Assembly: GCF_041821145.1 (NCBI RefSeq)
Contig: NZ_JBGUBC010000002.1
Location: 1 to 64,000 of the forward strand
DNA length: 64,000 nucleotides
DNA from: Halopenitus sp041821145
GTDB taxonomy: Archaea; Halobacteriota; Halobacteria; Halobacteriales; Haloferacaceae
Reading direction: 5' to 3'
The position numbers and the translations under genes are program-made. The notes below the pieces were generated by a model. That model did no database searches, was not told the origin of the DNA, and saw only the letters and a program-made list of their open reading frames with translations. Positions within the stretch are counted from its first letter, which is position 1. Every line of letters starts with the position of its first letter. Below, piece after piece: positions 52,114 to 61,244 of the stretch.

Positions 52114-53622
52114 TCAGGCGGCTTCGGCCTGATCGATTGCCTCCTCGATGACCGCGCGTGCTCGCGTGACGAGCGCGTCAACCTCGTCGCTTTCGGCGTA
52201 CAGTCGGATGTATGGCTCGGTGCCCGACGGGCGCACGAGCAGCCAGGCGGCGTCCGGGAACTCGAGACGGACTCCGTGTTCATTCGAGACCGTCGCCTCC
52301 GGAAACGCCTCCGGAAGCGCACGATCGAGTCGAGCCATCACGGTTGCCTTCCGCGCGTCGGGACACTCGATGCTCACCTTTCGATAGGGTCGCTCGGTCA
52401 CCGGATCGCGGAGCGTTTCGAGCCTGGACTCGGCGACGAGACGCGCAAACACCGCGGCGGAGCAGACGCCGTCCATCCACTCGCCGAACCCGAGGTGGGT
52501 GTGTTTCCACGGCTCGGCGGCGAAGACGACCCGGGTGGATCGTGGCGCGTTCGCGTCGAGGGTCGACTCCGCACGAACGCGTGCGATCCCCTCGTGGAGC
52601 GCACCGAGGCGGACTCGCTCGACACGTCCGCCCGCCTCGCGGACCCGCTCGTCGATCCGCCCGGAGGCATTCGGCGTCGTAACGACGACGGGGTCGTCGG
52701 CGTCGCTCGCGCGCGTGTAGCGCTCGGCGAGGATCGCGAGCACGGTGTCCTCGTGGACGATCTCACCGTCCGCGTCGACGATCACGATCCGATCAGCGTC
52801 CCCGTCATGGGCGATACCGAATGCGAACCCATGCGTCTCCCCGGTTTCCGATGGACGCCCTGGATCGTCGACCCCCGCGTTGGCGTCGGCGACGAACTCC
52901 CGCAGGTCCGCGATCGATTCGGGTGTCGGCTTACTTCCACGCCCCGGGAAGTGACCGTCGACGTTAGCGTTGAGCGTCACCACCTCAGCGCCAAGCATCC
53001 CGAGCACCTGCGGGGTTGCAAGCGAGGCCATCCCGTTGCCGCAGTCGACCGCGATCCGGATCCCGTCCGCGGGAGCACCGAACCCGCGAGCGTACTCGGC
53101 GACTGCCTCCCGATAATCCGAACGAACCTCGATCGACTCCGGAGTCGTCCACCGGTCCCACTCAGCCGGGCCGGCATCCCCGGCGACGCGCTCCTCGATG
53201 GCCGCCTCGAGATCGCGATCGAACTCGACCCCGTTCCGGAAGAGCTTGATCCCATTGTCGTGGGGAGGGTTGTGCGAGGCAGTGAGTACGATCCCGTACC
53301 GATCGCGGGCGGCATACGCGAGCGCGGGCGTCGGGAGAACACCCGCCCGGTATACCGTCGCTCCCGCGGAACTCGCACCGGCGGCGGCCGCGTCCGCGAG
53401 GGCCGGTCCGGTGACGCGTCCGTCCCTGGCGATCACTATCTCCGAGGGCGTCGATGCTGCGTGGTCCGTAACTGATTCCGTATCGTCCGCGGTGTCACGT
53501 TCGTTTCCGACGGGGGCATCCGCGATCTCCAGAGCCACGGCCCGACCGACGGCGAGTGCGAGATCCGGGGTGACCCGTGTTTCGGCATCTCCGCGGATCC
53601 CCGCGGTTCCGAAAAGCTCCAT
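52114..53622 (-). CDS. glmM: Phosphohexose mutase, probably phosphoglucosamine mutase
   Basis: 502 residues. ELFGTAGIRGDAE opens the protein, the phosphoserine loop is TASHNPPHDNGIKLF (Ser about 119), the metal loop is HDGDADRI (about 274), and RPSGTEPYIRLYAES is the sugar-phosphate loop. It converts hexose-6-phosphate to hexose-1-phosphate. With GlmS and GlmU in the window it would complete UDP-GlcNAc synthesis; the family also includes phosphoglucomutase and phosphomannomutase. The start is ATG 53622, divergent from acyP. Confidence 0.82.
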   Translation of the reverse strand: MELFGTAGIRGDAETRVTPDLALAVGRAVALEIADAPVGNERDTADDTESVTDHAASTPSEIVIARDGRVTGPALADAAAAGASSAGATVYRAGVLPTPALAYAARDRYGIVLTASHNPPHDNGIKLFRNGVEFDRDLEAAIEERVAGDAGPAEWDRWTTPESIEVRSDYREAVAEYARGFGAPADGIRIAVDCGNGMASLATPQVLGMLGAEVVTLNANVDGHFPGRGSKPTPESIADLREFVADANAGVDDPGRPSETGETHGFAFGIAHDGDADRIVIVDADGEIVHEDTVLAILAERYTRASDADDPVVVTTPNASGRIDERVREAGGRVERVRLGALHEGIARVRAESTLDANAPRSTRVVFAAEPWKHTHLGFGEWMDGVCSAAVFARLVAESRLETLRDPVTERPYRKVSIECPDARKATVMARLDRALPEAFPEATVSNEHGVRLEFPDAAWLLVRPSGTEPYIRLYAESDEVDALVTRARAVIEEAIDQAEAA

Positions 53623-53645
53623 ACGGCTCCTCCGTCGTCGCCGGT

Positions 53646-53651
53646 TATATA
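53646..53651. promoter_or_regulatory. Shared bidirectional TATATA for glmM and acyP
   Basis: TATATA is centred 26.5 bp from the acyP ATG (53675) and 26.5 bp from the glmM ATG (53622). One symmetric TATA box at the exact midpoint of a 52-bp spacer can serve both leaderless genes. Confidence 0.65.
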
Positions 53652-53674
53652 TCTCGGCCGTTCGTTCCGCGCGT

Positions 53675-53992
53675 ATGACCACCGAATCGGGAGCACCCGA
53701 GCGAAACGATTCCGACACGGATCGCATTCGGGCGCACGTTCACGTCTCCGGGCATGTCCAGGGAGTCTACTACCGGGCGACCACCCGCGATACGGCTCGC
53801 GAGCGCGGCGTCGACGGGTGGGTCCGCAACCGCTCCGATGGGCGCGTTGAAGCCGTCTTCGAGGGACCCCCGGACGCCGTCGAAGCGATGGTCGAGTGGT
53901 GTCACACGGGCAGTCCGGCGGCGAGCGTCGACGATGTGACCGTCGACTACGAGGAGCCGCAGGGGATCGAGGGCTTCGAGATCCGTCGGTGA
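53675..53992 (+). CDS. acyP: Acylphosphatase
   Basis: 105 residues. VHVSGHVQGVYYRATTRDTARERGVDGWVRNRSDGRV includes the phosphate loop with catalytic Arg and Asn. The family hydrolyses acyl phosphates. An acidic 15-residue extension before it suits a halophile. The TATA box fits a leaderless start. Confidence 0.95.
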   Translation: MTTESGAPERNDSDTDRIRAHVHVSGHVQGVYYRATTRDTARERGVDGWVRNRSDGRVEAVFEGPPDAVEAMVEWCHTGSPAASVDDVTVDYEEPQGIEGFEIRR

Positions 53993-54055
53993 GGTTCCGG
54001 GTCCGATCGCACTCAATCTCCCCGATTTCCAGGCTGCGTTGACTCCGGATCGCGA

Positions 54056-55090
54056 TCAGATTCGACGGCGACCGTCGACTGGGTCGCTCGGCGAGGAGTC
54101 GTGATCGCCGTTTCGGTCCCGGTCCGCCACTCGTTCCTGGTCGTGGTCCGCCACTCGTTCCTGGTCCCGGTCCGCCACTCGTTCCTGATCGCGGTCCGTC
54201 TCTTGTCCTCCTGCCGGCTCTCGTCTCTGCTCTCGGCTTCCACCAGTCAACAGGTTTTGGTTCCCATCCTGCCCCGCATCCTCGCTCGGATGGCTGGTCG
54301 CCCGCTTTTCGATCTCGCCTTTCAGGCCCGTCGCGTCGAAGTCGTGATCCGGTCGGATCGCGACGAAATCCAGGAATCTCCGGGCCGAAAGGAGTTGGGC
54401 GGGAGTGTAGGCTGAAAGCGCTGCCTCGACGGCATCCCGCGGGCCGATGAGCGGTTCGAGGGAGGCCAGCGCGCTCGCGAGATCGTATGCGCGCGCGTCC
54501 TCTCGGGCGTCGCCATCGACGTTCGTCGCGTCGATGAAGTGGAGTTCGCCATCGAGTATCAACACGTTCTCCGCACGGAGGTCACCGTGGGCGAGTCCGG
54601 CGTCGTGAAGGGTCGCAAGCGCGTCGAACAGCTCGGGCGCGAGTTCGCGTTCGCGCTCCTCGTCGAGTTCGTCGAGTGGGCGAAACTCGGGGAGGTATTC
54701 GGAGACGAGGACGCCCATCCCGTCTACCTCGACGACTTCGATCGGTTCGGGCGCGTTGACGCCCAGATCGCGCATTCGTTCGGTCGCCTCCAACTCGTGG
54801 AGGGCCATCTCGTAAGGCGTTTCAAAACGCTCGAAGAAGCCTTCCGTCCCCGAGGAGAAGGCTCCGAGATTTCGGCCGGTGGTAAAAAGCGCGTGGACGA
54901 GCGTGTTCTGTCTCGTGATCACCTTCACGAACAGGTCATCGTCGATCACCATCGGCGTCGACAGCCAGTTGTCGGCGTCCAGAAATCGGACGTGAACCGT
55001 GTCGCGATCGTAGCGATCGGCGAGTTCGGTGACGACTCGTTCGATCTCGGGCCAGTCGATCCGCCCGCGCACGAGTCGTCGAAGCTCCAT
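54056..55090 (-). CDS. RIO/ABC1-like kinase-fold protein
   Basis: 344 residues. The catalytic loop LAHGDLRAENVLI near residue 167 and metal-binding LHFIDATNV are kinase-like; the ATP-Lys is FVKVITRQN near residue 53. It most resembles RIO-type kinases seen alone in haloarchaea; the target is unknown. The C-terminal tail carries tandem 8-residue repeats (DRDQERVA). It converges with acyP and is divergent from the acyl-CoA dehydrogenase. Confidence 0.78.
   Translation of the reverse strand: MELRRLVRGRIDWPEIERVVTELADRYDRDTVHVRFLDADNWLSTPMVIDDDLFVKVITRQNTLVHALFTTGRNLGAFSSGTEGFFERFETPYEMALHELEATERMRDLGVNAPEPIEVVEVDGMGVLVSEYLPEFRPLDELDEERERELAPELFDALATLHDAGLAHGDLRAENVLILDGELHFIDATNVDGDAREDARAYDLASALASLEPLIGPRDAVEAALSAYTPAQLLSARRFLDFVAIRPDHDFDATGLKGEIEKRATSHPSEDAGQDGNQNLLTGGSREQRREPAGGQETDRDQERVADRDQERVADHDQERVADRDRNGDHDSSPSDPVDGRRRI
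54115..54200. repeat. 24-bp tandem repeats in the kinase tail
   Basis: Three units starting GGTCCGCCACTCGTTCCT at 54121, 54145 and 54169, plus a partial fourth at 54193, period 24 bp. Being a multiple of three, they encode repeated RVADRDQE-like octapeptides without disturbing the frame. Confidence 0.85.
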
Positions 55091-55157
55091 ACGTGGGCAA
55101 GGGCGGCGACGCGGATAAATGGTCGTCCCCATCCAGTCGGAGTCCGCCCCGCCGCGT

Positions 55158-55166
55158 ATTTTATAC
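55158..55166 (+). promoter_or_regulatory. TATA box of the acyl-CoA dehydrogenase gene
   Basis: ATTTTATAC, centred about 27 bp before the ATG at 55190. Confidence 0.6.
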
Positions 55167-55189
55167 GACCCGTCGACCCAGACGTAGCC

Positions 55190-56332
55190 ATGGACTTCGA
55201 GTTGTCCGCCGAACACCGGATGATCCGTGAGACGGTTCGGGAGTTCTGCGAGGCGGAGATCGCTCCGACCGCCCAGGAGATCGAGGACGAGGCTCGCTTT
55301 CCCGAGAAGGTGTTCACCCAGCTCGCTGATCTCGACGTGATGGGCGTGCCGATCGACGAGGCGTTCGGCGGCCTGGGCGGCGACCAGCTACTGTACGCGC
55401 TCGTCGTCGAGGAACTCGGCCGCGTCTCCGGAGGGATCGGACTCTCGTACGCCGCCCACGTCTCCCTCGGCGCGAATCCGATCGCGCGGTTCGGCACTGA
55501 CGACCAACGCGAGCAGTGGCTACGCCCGCTTGCGGAGGGCGACGGGATCGGTGCGTGGGCGCTCACCGAACCCGAAAACGGATCGGACGCCTCCTCAATG
55601 GCCACCACAGCCGAGCGCGACGGCGACGAGTACGTGTTGAACGGGACCAAACAGTTCATCACGAACGCGACCGTCGCGAACTCGATCCTCGTGAAGGCCA
55701 TCACCGATCCCGATGCGGGGGCAGACGGGATCTCCACGTTCATCGTCGATCCCGAGGCTGACGACGGGTTCGAGGTGACCACCGTCTGGGAGAAGATGGG
55801 GCTCAACTGCTCGCCGACTTGCGAGATCGTTCTCGACGATGTCCGGATCCCTGCCGATCGCCTTCTCGGCGAGGAGGGCGATGGATGGGACCAGGCGATG
55901 GAGACGCTCGACGGCGGCCGAATATCGATCGCCGCACTTTCGACCGGGCTCGCTCGTGGGGCCTACGAGGCGGCGACGGAGTACGCCGGCGAGCGCGAAC
56001 AGTTCGGACGACCGATCGCGAAGTTCGACGCCGTCCGCGACATGATCGTGGACATGCATCGGAAGATCGAGCGCGCGCGGCTTCTCACCCACGAGGCAGC
56101 CTGGCGATACGACCGGGGAGAGCCCGTAACGCGGGCGTCAGCGCTTGCAAAACTCGATGCCAGCGAGGCGGCCCGCGAGGTCGCGGAGGACGCCGTCCAG
56201 GTGCTTGGGGGATACGGATACACGGAGGAGTTCGCTCCCCAGCGGTTCTATCGCGACGCCAAGTTGATGGAGATCGGTGAGGGAACAAGCGAAATCCAAC
56301 GGCTCATCATCGGTCGCGAACTTGGGCTTTGA
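55190..56332 (+). CDS. Acyl-CoA dehydrogenase
   Basis: 380 residues. DFELSAEHRMIRETVREFCEAEI begins the helical domain; AWALTEPENGSDASS and NGTKQFITNA are the FAD and substrate motifs; the catalytic Glu lies in KLMEIGEGTSEIQ near residue 362. It oxidises a fatty acyl-CoA to the enoyl-CoA. Chain preference cannot be read. No other beta-oxidation gene is adjacent. Confidence 0.95.
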   Translation: MDFELSAEHRMIRETVREFCEAEIAPTAQEIEDEARFPEKVFTQLADLDVMGVPIDEAFGGLGGDQLLYALVVEELGRVSGGIGLSYAAHVSLGANPIARFGTDDQREQWLRPLAEGDGIGAWALTEPENGSDASSMATTAERDGDEYVLNGTKQFITNATVANSILVKAITDPDAGADGISTFIVDPEADDGFEVTTVWEKMGLNCSPTCEIVLDDVRIPADRLLGEEGDGWDQAMETLDGGRISIAALSTGLARGAYEAATEYAGEREQFGRPIAKFDAVRDMIVDMHRKIERARLLTHEAAWRYDRGEPVTRASALAKLDASEAAREVAEDAVQVLGGYGYTEEFAPQRFYRDAKLMEIGEGTSEIQRLIIGRELGL

Positions 56333-56370
56333 GATCGTCCTTGACAGCCCCCCGAGGAGTAGGCTCCGAG

Positions 56371-57948
56371 TCACTCCCGACAGTCGTGGGTTACGAGCCG
56401 GTTCGTTCCCGTTCCATCGGCCGGCTCCGGCCAGACCCGCCGTTCGACGTAGGTGATCCGAACGGACTCGATCGGCTCGCCGGTCCGCTCCTCGACACGG
56501 TCACAGAAATGTGCCGCGGTGGAGCGGGAGACGGCCGGATCGTCCTCGACGGAGATCGCGATCAGATACTTCCGCCACCGCGCGGTGGGATGGGTCTCGG
56601 CGACGTCCGGCGGTGGATCGGTCGTGACTGACGACCGGCCAAATCCGTCGAATCGCTCACCGCTTGCCGACTCGGCGTTGATCACGAACCAGCGATCGAC
56701 GCCCGAGGGATCGGGTGCGAACATCTCCCAGCCATGGTCGGCCGGATCGATCCCGCCGTTCCCGCCGAGATCGACGTATCCGAGTGCGGCCACGTTCCAC
56801 GCAAGCGACCCGACGAGTAAACACGCGATGAGGACGATCGGGACCGCACGGAGCACGCGTATGGCCATCGATCGAGAGGGATTGCTCCCGGAACGATCGA
56901 CTGGTTGTTCGAAATGACCGACTGATTGCTCGGAATGATCAACTGGTTGCTCGGAGTGACCGCCCGACACCGACCGCCGGAGTGGAAGTATCCGGGTGAC
57001 CGTCGTCTCGACTCGGTCCCACATGCCCGGACCGAAAAAGACGAGCAGCGAAACGAACGACACGAGCGGGAAGATCGCGATCGCCATCGTCACGGTCATG
57101 CCGAGATGTCCCCCTGCGATCCCCGCCGCAAGGGCCGTGCGTAGTCGTCCGGCGGCAAGAACGAGAAGCGGCGACACGACGAGCAGACCGAGCCAGAGGT
57201 AGTTGATCGCGGTCAACACGGGGGGCGACTGGGCGATCCACGGGCCCGCAAGGACGGTGAATTGGTCCATGCTGAAGGCGATCGCCGCTCCGTCTCCGGC
57301 GGCCCAGTGATCGCCTCGAAACTTGAAGATCGCATTCGAGACGTACACGAGCGTCACGTGAACGAGGAGAGTGACCGTCGCGAGCGAGGCTACTCGTTCC
57401 GGATCGTCGCCATCGGCGACGTCGACTCCGGTCCGGTCGTCAGCGCGGCCACCGGTACGTGTCGAATCGATCGACCACCGCGACCCGACCGGCAGAAACA
57501 ACGACAGGGCTAGCAACTGCCACAAAAGCAGATCGCCGGAGTTGAGCACGAAGGGGTTTCGCGCCTGCAACGAGAGCGCCAATGCGAGCGAGACGGCGAC
57601 GGCGATCCGGGTCCGGTAGCCGATGAGGAGCGCGAACGCCGCAATCGCCGCGAGCACGAAGAGGAACGCGACCCCGGCGGTCCCCGCGAGGGCCTCGGCG
57701 TGAACGTGCAGCGAGTACGTTGCAAGTGGCGGGTACGCGCTCGCGAGCGCCTCCCGCGAGAGCACGCCGGACTCCGTATAGAGCGCGGTCAGATCCCGAC
57801 TCCGCATCAGGAGGTCGATCAGGATCACGGTCCCGAGCCCGATCCGGAACGCGGCGAGTCCGCGAGGATCGATCGCGGCTCGGCGACGGACGGGGGAAGC
57901 GATCCGGTCGATCGCGGCGTCAAGCCGGCGACGAGCGTGGAGGACCAT
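56371..57948 (-). CDS. HTTM-domain membrane protein (gamma-carboxylase-like)
   Basis: 525 residues with about ten hydrophobic segments. PRGLAAFRIGLGTVILIDLLMR near the start and the later HVTLVYVSNAIFKFRGDHWAAGDGAAIAFSM block fit the HTTM family related to vitamin K-dependent gamma-carboxylase. The C-terminal 120 residues are soluble and acidic. A short run of repeats (SEQPVDH, SEQSVGH, FEQPVDR) lies about residue 330-350 between membrane and soluble parts. The family's role in archaea is unknown. Confidence 0.82.
   Translation of the reverse strand: MVLHARRRLDAAIDRIASPVRRRAAIDPRGLAAFRIGLGTVILIDLLMRSRDLTALYTESGVLSREALASAYPPLATYSLHVHAEALAGTAGVAFLFVLAAIAAFALLIGYRTRIAVAVSLALALSLQARNPFVLNSGDLLLWQLLALSLFLPVGSRWSIDSTRTGGRADDRTGVDVADGDDPERVASLATVTLLVHVTLVYVSNAIFKFRGDHWAAGDGAAIAFSMDQFTVLAGPWIAQSPPVLTAINYLWLGLLVVSPLLVLAAGRLRTALAAGIAGGHLGMTVTMAIAIFPLVSFVSLLVFFGPGMWDRVETTVTRILPLRRSVSGGHSEQPVDHSEQSVGHFEQPVDRSGSNPSRSMAIRVLRAVPIVLIACLLVGSLAWNVAALGYVDLGGNGGIDPADHGWEMFAPDPSGVDRWFVINAESASGERFDGFGRSSVTTDPPPDVAETHPTARWRKYLIAISVEDDPAVSRSTAAHFCDRVEERTGEPIESVRITYVERRVWPEPADGTGTNRLVTHDCRE
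56899..56961. repeat. 21-bp tandem repeats within the HTTM gene
   Basis: Three imperfect units (GACTGGTTGTTCGAAATGACC type) at 56899, 56920 and 56941, period 21 bp, giving a seven-residue repeat in frame. Confidence 0.7.
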
Positions 57949-57980
57949 CTATCCACGAACTATCGCGTTCCCGCGAATAT

Positions 57981-58048
57981 GCTTTGTGGGGCCCAACGCA
58001 GCTTTGTGGAGTTTGACCAACACGGCTTTGTGGAGTTCGACCAACGCG
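57981..58048. repeat. 24-bp direct repeats before the YdjM-like gene
   Basis: GCTTTGTGGAG..GACCAAC units at 58001-58024 and 58025-58048 differ at two positions, with a degenerate 20-nt copy at 57981. They occupy the spacer between the HTTM and YdjM-like genes, where the promoters of both should lie. Confidence 0.75.
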
Positions 58049-58082
58049 GCGATCCCGAGTGCGGTCCGAAACCCGACGGTTC

Positions 58083-58607
58083 ATGGTCCCCCAACGCCGA
58101 CGGGGACGCGTGTATCGAACGGGTCATCTCGGCGTCTCGATCGCGGTTTACGCGCCGATCGGGGCGGGACTGTTCGTCGCCGGCGCCGATACGCTCGCAG
58201 TCCTCGCTGGCGCCGTAATGTTCTGGTTCACGATGTTACCGGACGTCGACCACAAACTCCCGATCGTCCCTCACCGCGGGCCGACGCACAGCCTCGTGTT
58301 CGCGGTCCTCATCGGCGGCGTGGGCGCGGCGACAGGAACGCTGGCCGCATCGGAATTCGGCATGACCGCCGCGATCAGTCTCGGGGCGTTCGGGTTCCTC
58401 CTCGGCCTCGCGACGGTCCTTGCACACCTACTCGCCGACGCCTTGACCCCCGCGGGCGTGCCGCTATTGTGGCCGATGTCCGGACGGACCTACTCGCTTT
58501 ATCTGTGGGGGGCGGACAGCACGGTCGCAAACTACGGACTCTTCGTTGGCGGTGTGGTGACCGCGATCGGTGTCTTCGTGGTCGTCGCCCGTCTGGTTGG
58601 GTTCTGA
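58083..58607 (+). CDS. YdjM-like membrane-bound metal-dependent hydrolase (DUF457)
   Basis: 174 residues from the ATG at 58083 (a GTG eight codons upstream is possible). TMLPDVDHKLPIVPHRGPTHSLVF supplies the conserved Asp/His cluster; THLLADALTP-type AHLLADALTPAGVPLLWP follows. Four to five hydrophobic segments. The family is predicted to be a membrane phosphohydrolase; in bacteria some are SOS-controlled. Confidence 0.88.
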   Translation: MVPQRRRGRVYRTGHLGVSIAVYAPIGAGLFVAGADTLAVLAGAVMFWFTMLPDVDHKLPIVPHRGPTHSLVFAVLIGGVGAATGTLAASEFGMTAAISLGAFGFLLGLATVLAHLLADALTPAGVPLLWPMSGRTYSLYLWGADSTVANYGLFVGGVVTAIGVFVVVARLVGF

Positions 58608-58727
58608 GATCGCGATCGAGAACGTCCCGGATCGAAATCGATCGCAGCGACGCTCCTCGATTCGAGACCACACCGGGGCCGTCCCGCGGTCCGATCACTT
58701 ATCACTCCTCCGGGCAGAGAACTGACC

Positions 58728-58877
58728 ATGCCACAGATCCACCTCGATGAAGAGACGATCGAGCGCCTCGATGGTCTCCGCGCCGACGGAGAGGAGTACG
58801 ACGAGTTGATCAATGAACTGATCAATATCTACGAGGTCGAGGAACTGACGCTATTTCACAGCGGCGACGCCGAGTGA
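58728..58877 (+). CDS. Small DUF7557-like protein, 49 residues
   Basis: Complete short frame MPQIHLDEETIERLDGLRA... ending ELTLFHSGDAE. The strand IHLDEETIERL followed by helices DELINELINIYE resembles the ribbon-helix-helix-like DUF7557 group of haloarchaea, where the YDELINELINIYE word is typical. A CACTTATCAC TATA-like element is centred 28 bp before the ATG. Probably a small DNA-binding or antitoxin-type protein; no toxin is adjacent. Confidence 0.8.
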   Translation: MPQIHLDEETIERLDGLRADGEEYDELINELINIYEVEELTLFHSGDAE

Positions 58878-58887
58878 GCCGGTCGGG

Positions 58888-59325
58888 TCACTCCTGGTAG
58901 GCGTTCCGAGTCTGCTCCCAGGATCCGGTCGACTCGAGGCGATCCTGTAACGCGTCGGCGTATTCTTGAACCAACCGCTCTGCCTCCGCGAGTCGATCGT
59001 CGTCGGCTCCATCGCCGAGACCGAGCGCGTTCCGAACCGCATCGAGAATTCCTCCGGATCCGCCGGCGGACCCGCCGCCACCCCCGCCGGCCGCGGGCAT
59101 TCGCTGGCGGATGTTCTCGATCTCCGGCATCATCTGCGGGAGCTTCGAGGTGTCGGCGACGAGGCGGGCACGGTCAGGATCCTCGGGATGTTCGATTTCG
59201 AACTCCGTTGCGGTCATGATCAGGCCCCACTCCTGACTGGAAAACTCCGAGTCGGCGACGCGGTCGTTGAACTCCCGATCGACGGCCATCCGGTCTCCGA
59301 CGATCGAGTCCATCCAATCGCTCAT
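58888..59325 (-). CDS. DUF5799 family protein
   Basis: 145 residues. MSDWMDSIVGDRMAVDREFNDRVADSEFSSQEWGLIMTATEFEIE opens the family. A Gly-rich linker (about 79-92) separates it from a C-terminal helical region. It is a haloarchaeal family of unknown function. It converges with the DUF7557-like gene, 10 bp between stops. Confidence 0.85.
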   Translation of the reverse strand: MSDWMDSIVGDRMAVDREFNDRVADSEFSSQEWGLIMTATEFEIEHPEDPDRARLVADTSKLPQMMPEIENIRQRMPAAGGGGGGSAGGSGGILDAVRNALGLGDGADDDRLAEAERLVQEYADALQDRLESTGSWEQTRNAYQE

Positions 59326-59489
59326 GGAAATCGATAGGCGGACGACTCAAAAGAACGTTGTGCTCGTCGACTTCGCGATCCCGGATGCGGATTCGAACGT
59401 GACGACGCGACGATATCCCCTTCGATGGCAGTCGATCTCCGCGCCACGTACCCCGCGGTTTCTTTAGCCATGGCGACCGAGTCGGGCGT

Positions 59490-61244
59490 ATGATCCCCGA
59501 CTGGCTGCCGCTCCATCGGTTGGTCATTCCGATCGCGTTCTGCCTCGCGTTCGCGGTCATTGTGGCGGTCGACCGCCCTCGGGGGTCCTGGGGGCGGAAG
59601 CTCCGATCGCGGCTCCTCCTCGGCGTTCCGTGGGGGACGATCATCGCCGTCGGAATCGTCATCTGCGTCTACCTGTTTGTTCAGCGGGGAATCGACGACC
59701 CGACCGATCCGGTCGTGATTCCGTTTCGTGCATGGTCGTACGTCTATCCGGAGGGAATGGTGCTTTCGGGACTCTCACACGCGAGTCTCAATCACGTCGT
59801 CGGAAATCTCCTGGCGACGCTCGTGGTCGGGAGCCTCGCCGAATACGCCTACGGTCACTTTCCGCGACGACGCGGAGCGATTTCCTTTCGAACGCTCGGC
59901 GAGAACCCCGTCTTCCGGGCGTTTCTCGTCGTTCCGGTCGCGATGATCGGCGGTGCCATCATCGCGAGCATGTTCTCGATCGGGCCCGTGATCGGCTTTT
60001 CAGGCGTCGTTTTCGCGCTGTGGGGGTTCACTCTGGTTCAGTATCCGCTCGGTTCGATCGTCGCGCTTGCGGGCGCCTCGCTCCTGAACGTTCTCTATCG
60101 GGCGTTTCGAAACCCGGTCGTCGAGGCCTCCGCTAACCCGTCCTACGGGGGACCGTGGTGGGCGAACATCTCGATCCAGGGTCACGCGATCGGGTTGATC
60201 CTCGGCGTCCTCATCGGGGCAGTCCTCGTCCGTCGGCGCGAACGACATGCCGCGACTCGGGGATCGATCGAACGCGAGAAGTGGACTCGACGGCCTGCGA
60301 TCGTCGTCTTTACTGGCGTGTTGCTTTTCGCCTCCTCTCGGTCGCTGTGGGCGGTTTACTGGTTCCTCGGGAACGAACGATACGTGCTCTACCGGGCGAT
60401 CGGGGTGGGCCTCATCGTGTTGTTGGCGCTGATAGTCGCGCTTGCGGCCGCTGGAGGTCGCGATCCGATCGTTCCATCGTGGGCAGTTCCGAATCCGGAG
60501 ACGTTCCGGGAAGCAGTACGGTCGGCATCGCCACGAACGATCGGGATCGTGCTGTTGCTTTTCGGCTTCGGCGTGCTCGCGGGGCCCTCCATCGCACCGA
60601 ATCTGAGCACCGTGAGTGACGAGGAGTTGCCCGGCGACCCGATCGAAGTGGAGGGCTATGAGGTGACCTACGCCGAGGACGTTCCAAACCAGATGGTGAA
60701 CGTGATAGATATCGAGGCGTTCGATCGAACGACTCGGGTGAACACCTCGGGGGTGATCGTGAAAAACGCCGATCGCGGCATCTGGATCACCGCCGTCTCG
60801 CGGGGGAACCTCAAATACTGGGGGTCACGATCGGTCGAGATCGGCGGCCCCGGTTGGCGCGAGACGATCATCGCCCATCGAACCGGCTGGAAGGCGATCG
60901 GCACGGGGACGGCCTACCGCGTTGATCTCGAACACGCCGGCGATCGGCGAACGGCCTTCCGCTCGGATCCGGTCGAGGCCGAACCGACCATCGAGGGACG
61001 AACCGTCTCCGTCGCCGCAGTCGAGGGGGGATTCGAGGTCTCCGTGACTCGCGGAAATCGAACGAATTCGCGGACGAGTACGGAATCGAGAACGGAGACG
61101 GCACCACTTCCCGCGGAAAACGAGTCGGTCGAGTTACAGGGACTAACGCTCACGCGAGAGGAGCGTCGCATCTATGCGGAATCGAACGACACACGCGTTC
61201 GGGTGCTCGAACGGGAGCGATACGAAGGGCGCGAACGAAGCTAG
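59490..61244 (+). CDS. Rhomboid-family intramembrane serine protease with C-terminal domain
   Basis: 584 residues. SHASLNHVVGNLLATL, the catalytic Ser in GFSGVVFALWG (about residue 170) and His in IQGHAIGLILG (about 232) define a rhomboid. More membrane helices follow to about 370. The C-terminal 210 residues are a soluble beta-rich domain with Arg/Thr/Glu-rich stretches, a fusion seen in haloarchaeal rhomboids. It cuts membrane proteins within the bilayer. Its last four bases overlap the convergent METTL5-like gene. Confidence 0.92.
   Translation: MIPDWLPLHRLVIPIAFCLAFAVIVAVDRPRGSWGRKLRSRLLLGVPWGTIIAVGIVICVYLFVQRGIDDPTDPVVIPFRAWSYVYPEGMVLSGLSHASLNHVVGNLLATLVVGSLAEYAYGHFPRRRGAISFRTLGENPVFRAFLVVPVAMIGGAIIASMFSIGPVIGFSGVVFALWGFTLVQYPLGSIVALAGASLLNVLYRAFRNPVVEASANPSYGGPWWANISIQGHAIGLILGVLIGAVLVRRRERHAATRGSIEREKWTRRPAIVVFTGVLLFASSRSLWAVYWFLGNERYVLYRAIGVGLIVLLALIVALAAAGGRDPIVPSWAVPNPETFREAVRSASPRTIGIVLLLFGFGVLAGPSIAPNLSTVSDEELPGDPIEVEGYEVTYAEDVPNQMVNVIDIEAFDRTTRVNTSGVIVKNADRGIWITAVSRGNLKYWGSRSVEIGGPGWRETIIAHRTGWKAIGTGTAYRVDLEHAGDRRTAFRSDPVEAEPTIEGRTVSVAAVEGGFEVSVTRGNRTNSRTSTESRTETAPLPAENESVELQGLTLTREERRIYAESNDTRVRVLERERYEGRERS

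Noticed and set aside
54115..54200. Short 24-bp repeats considered as a CRISPR array
   Set aside because: Units are back to back with no spacers and lie in a coding frame; no cas genes are in the window.
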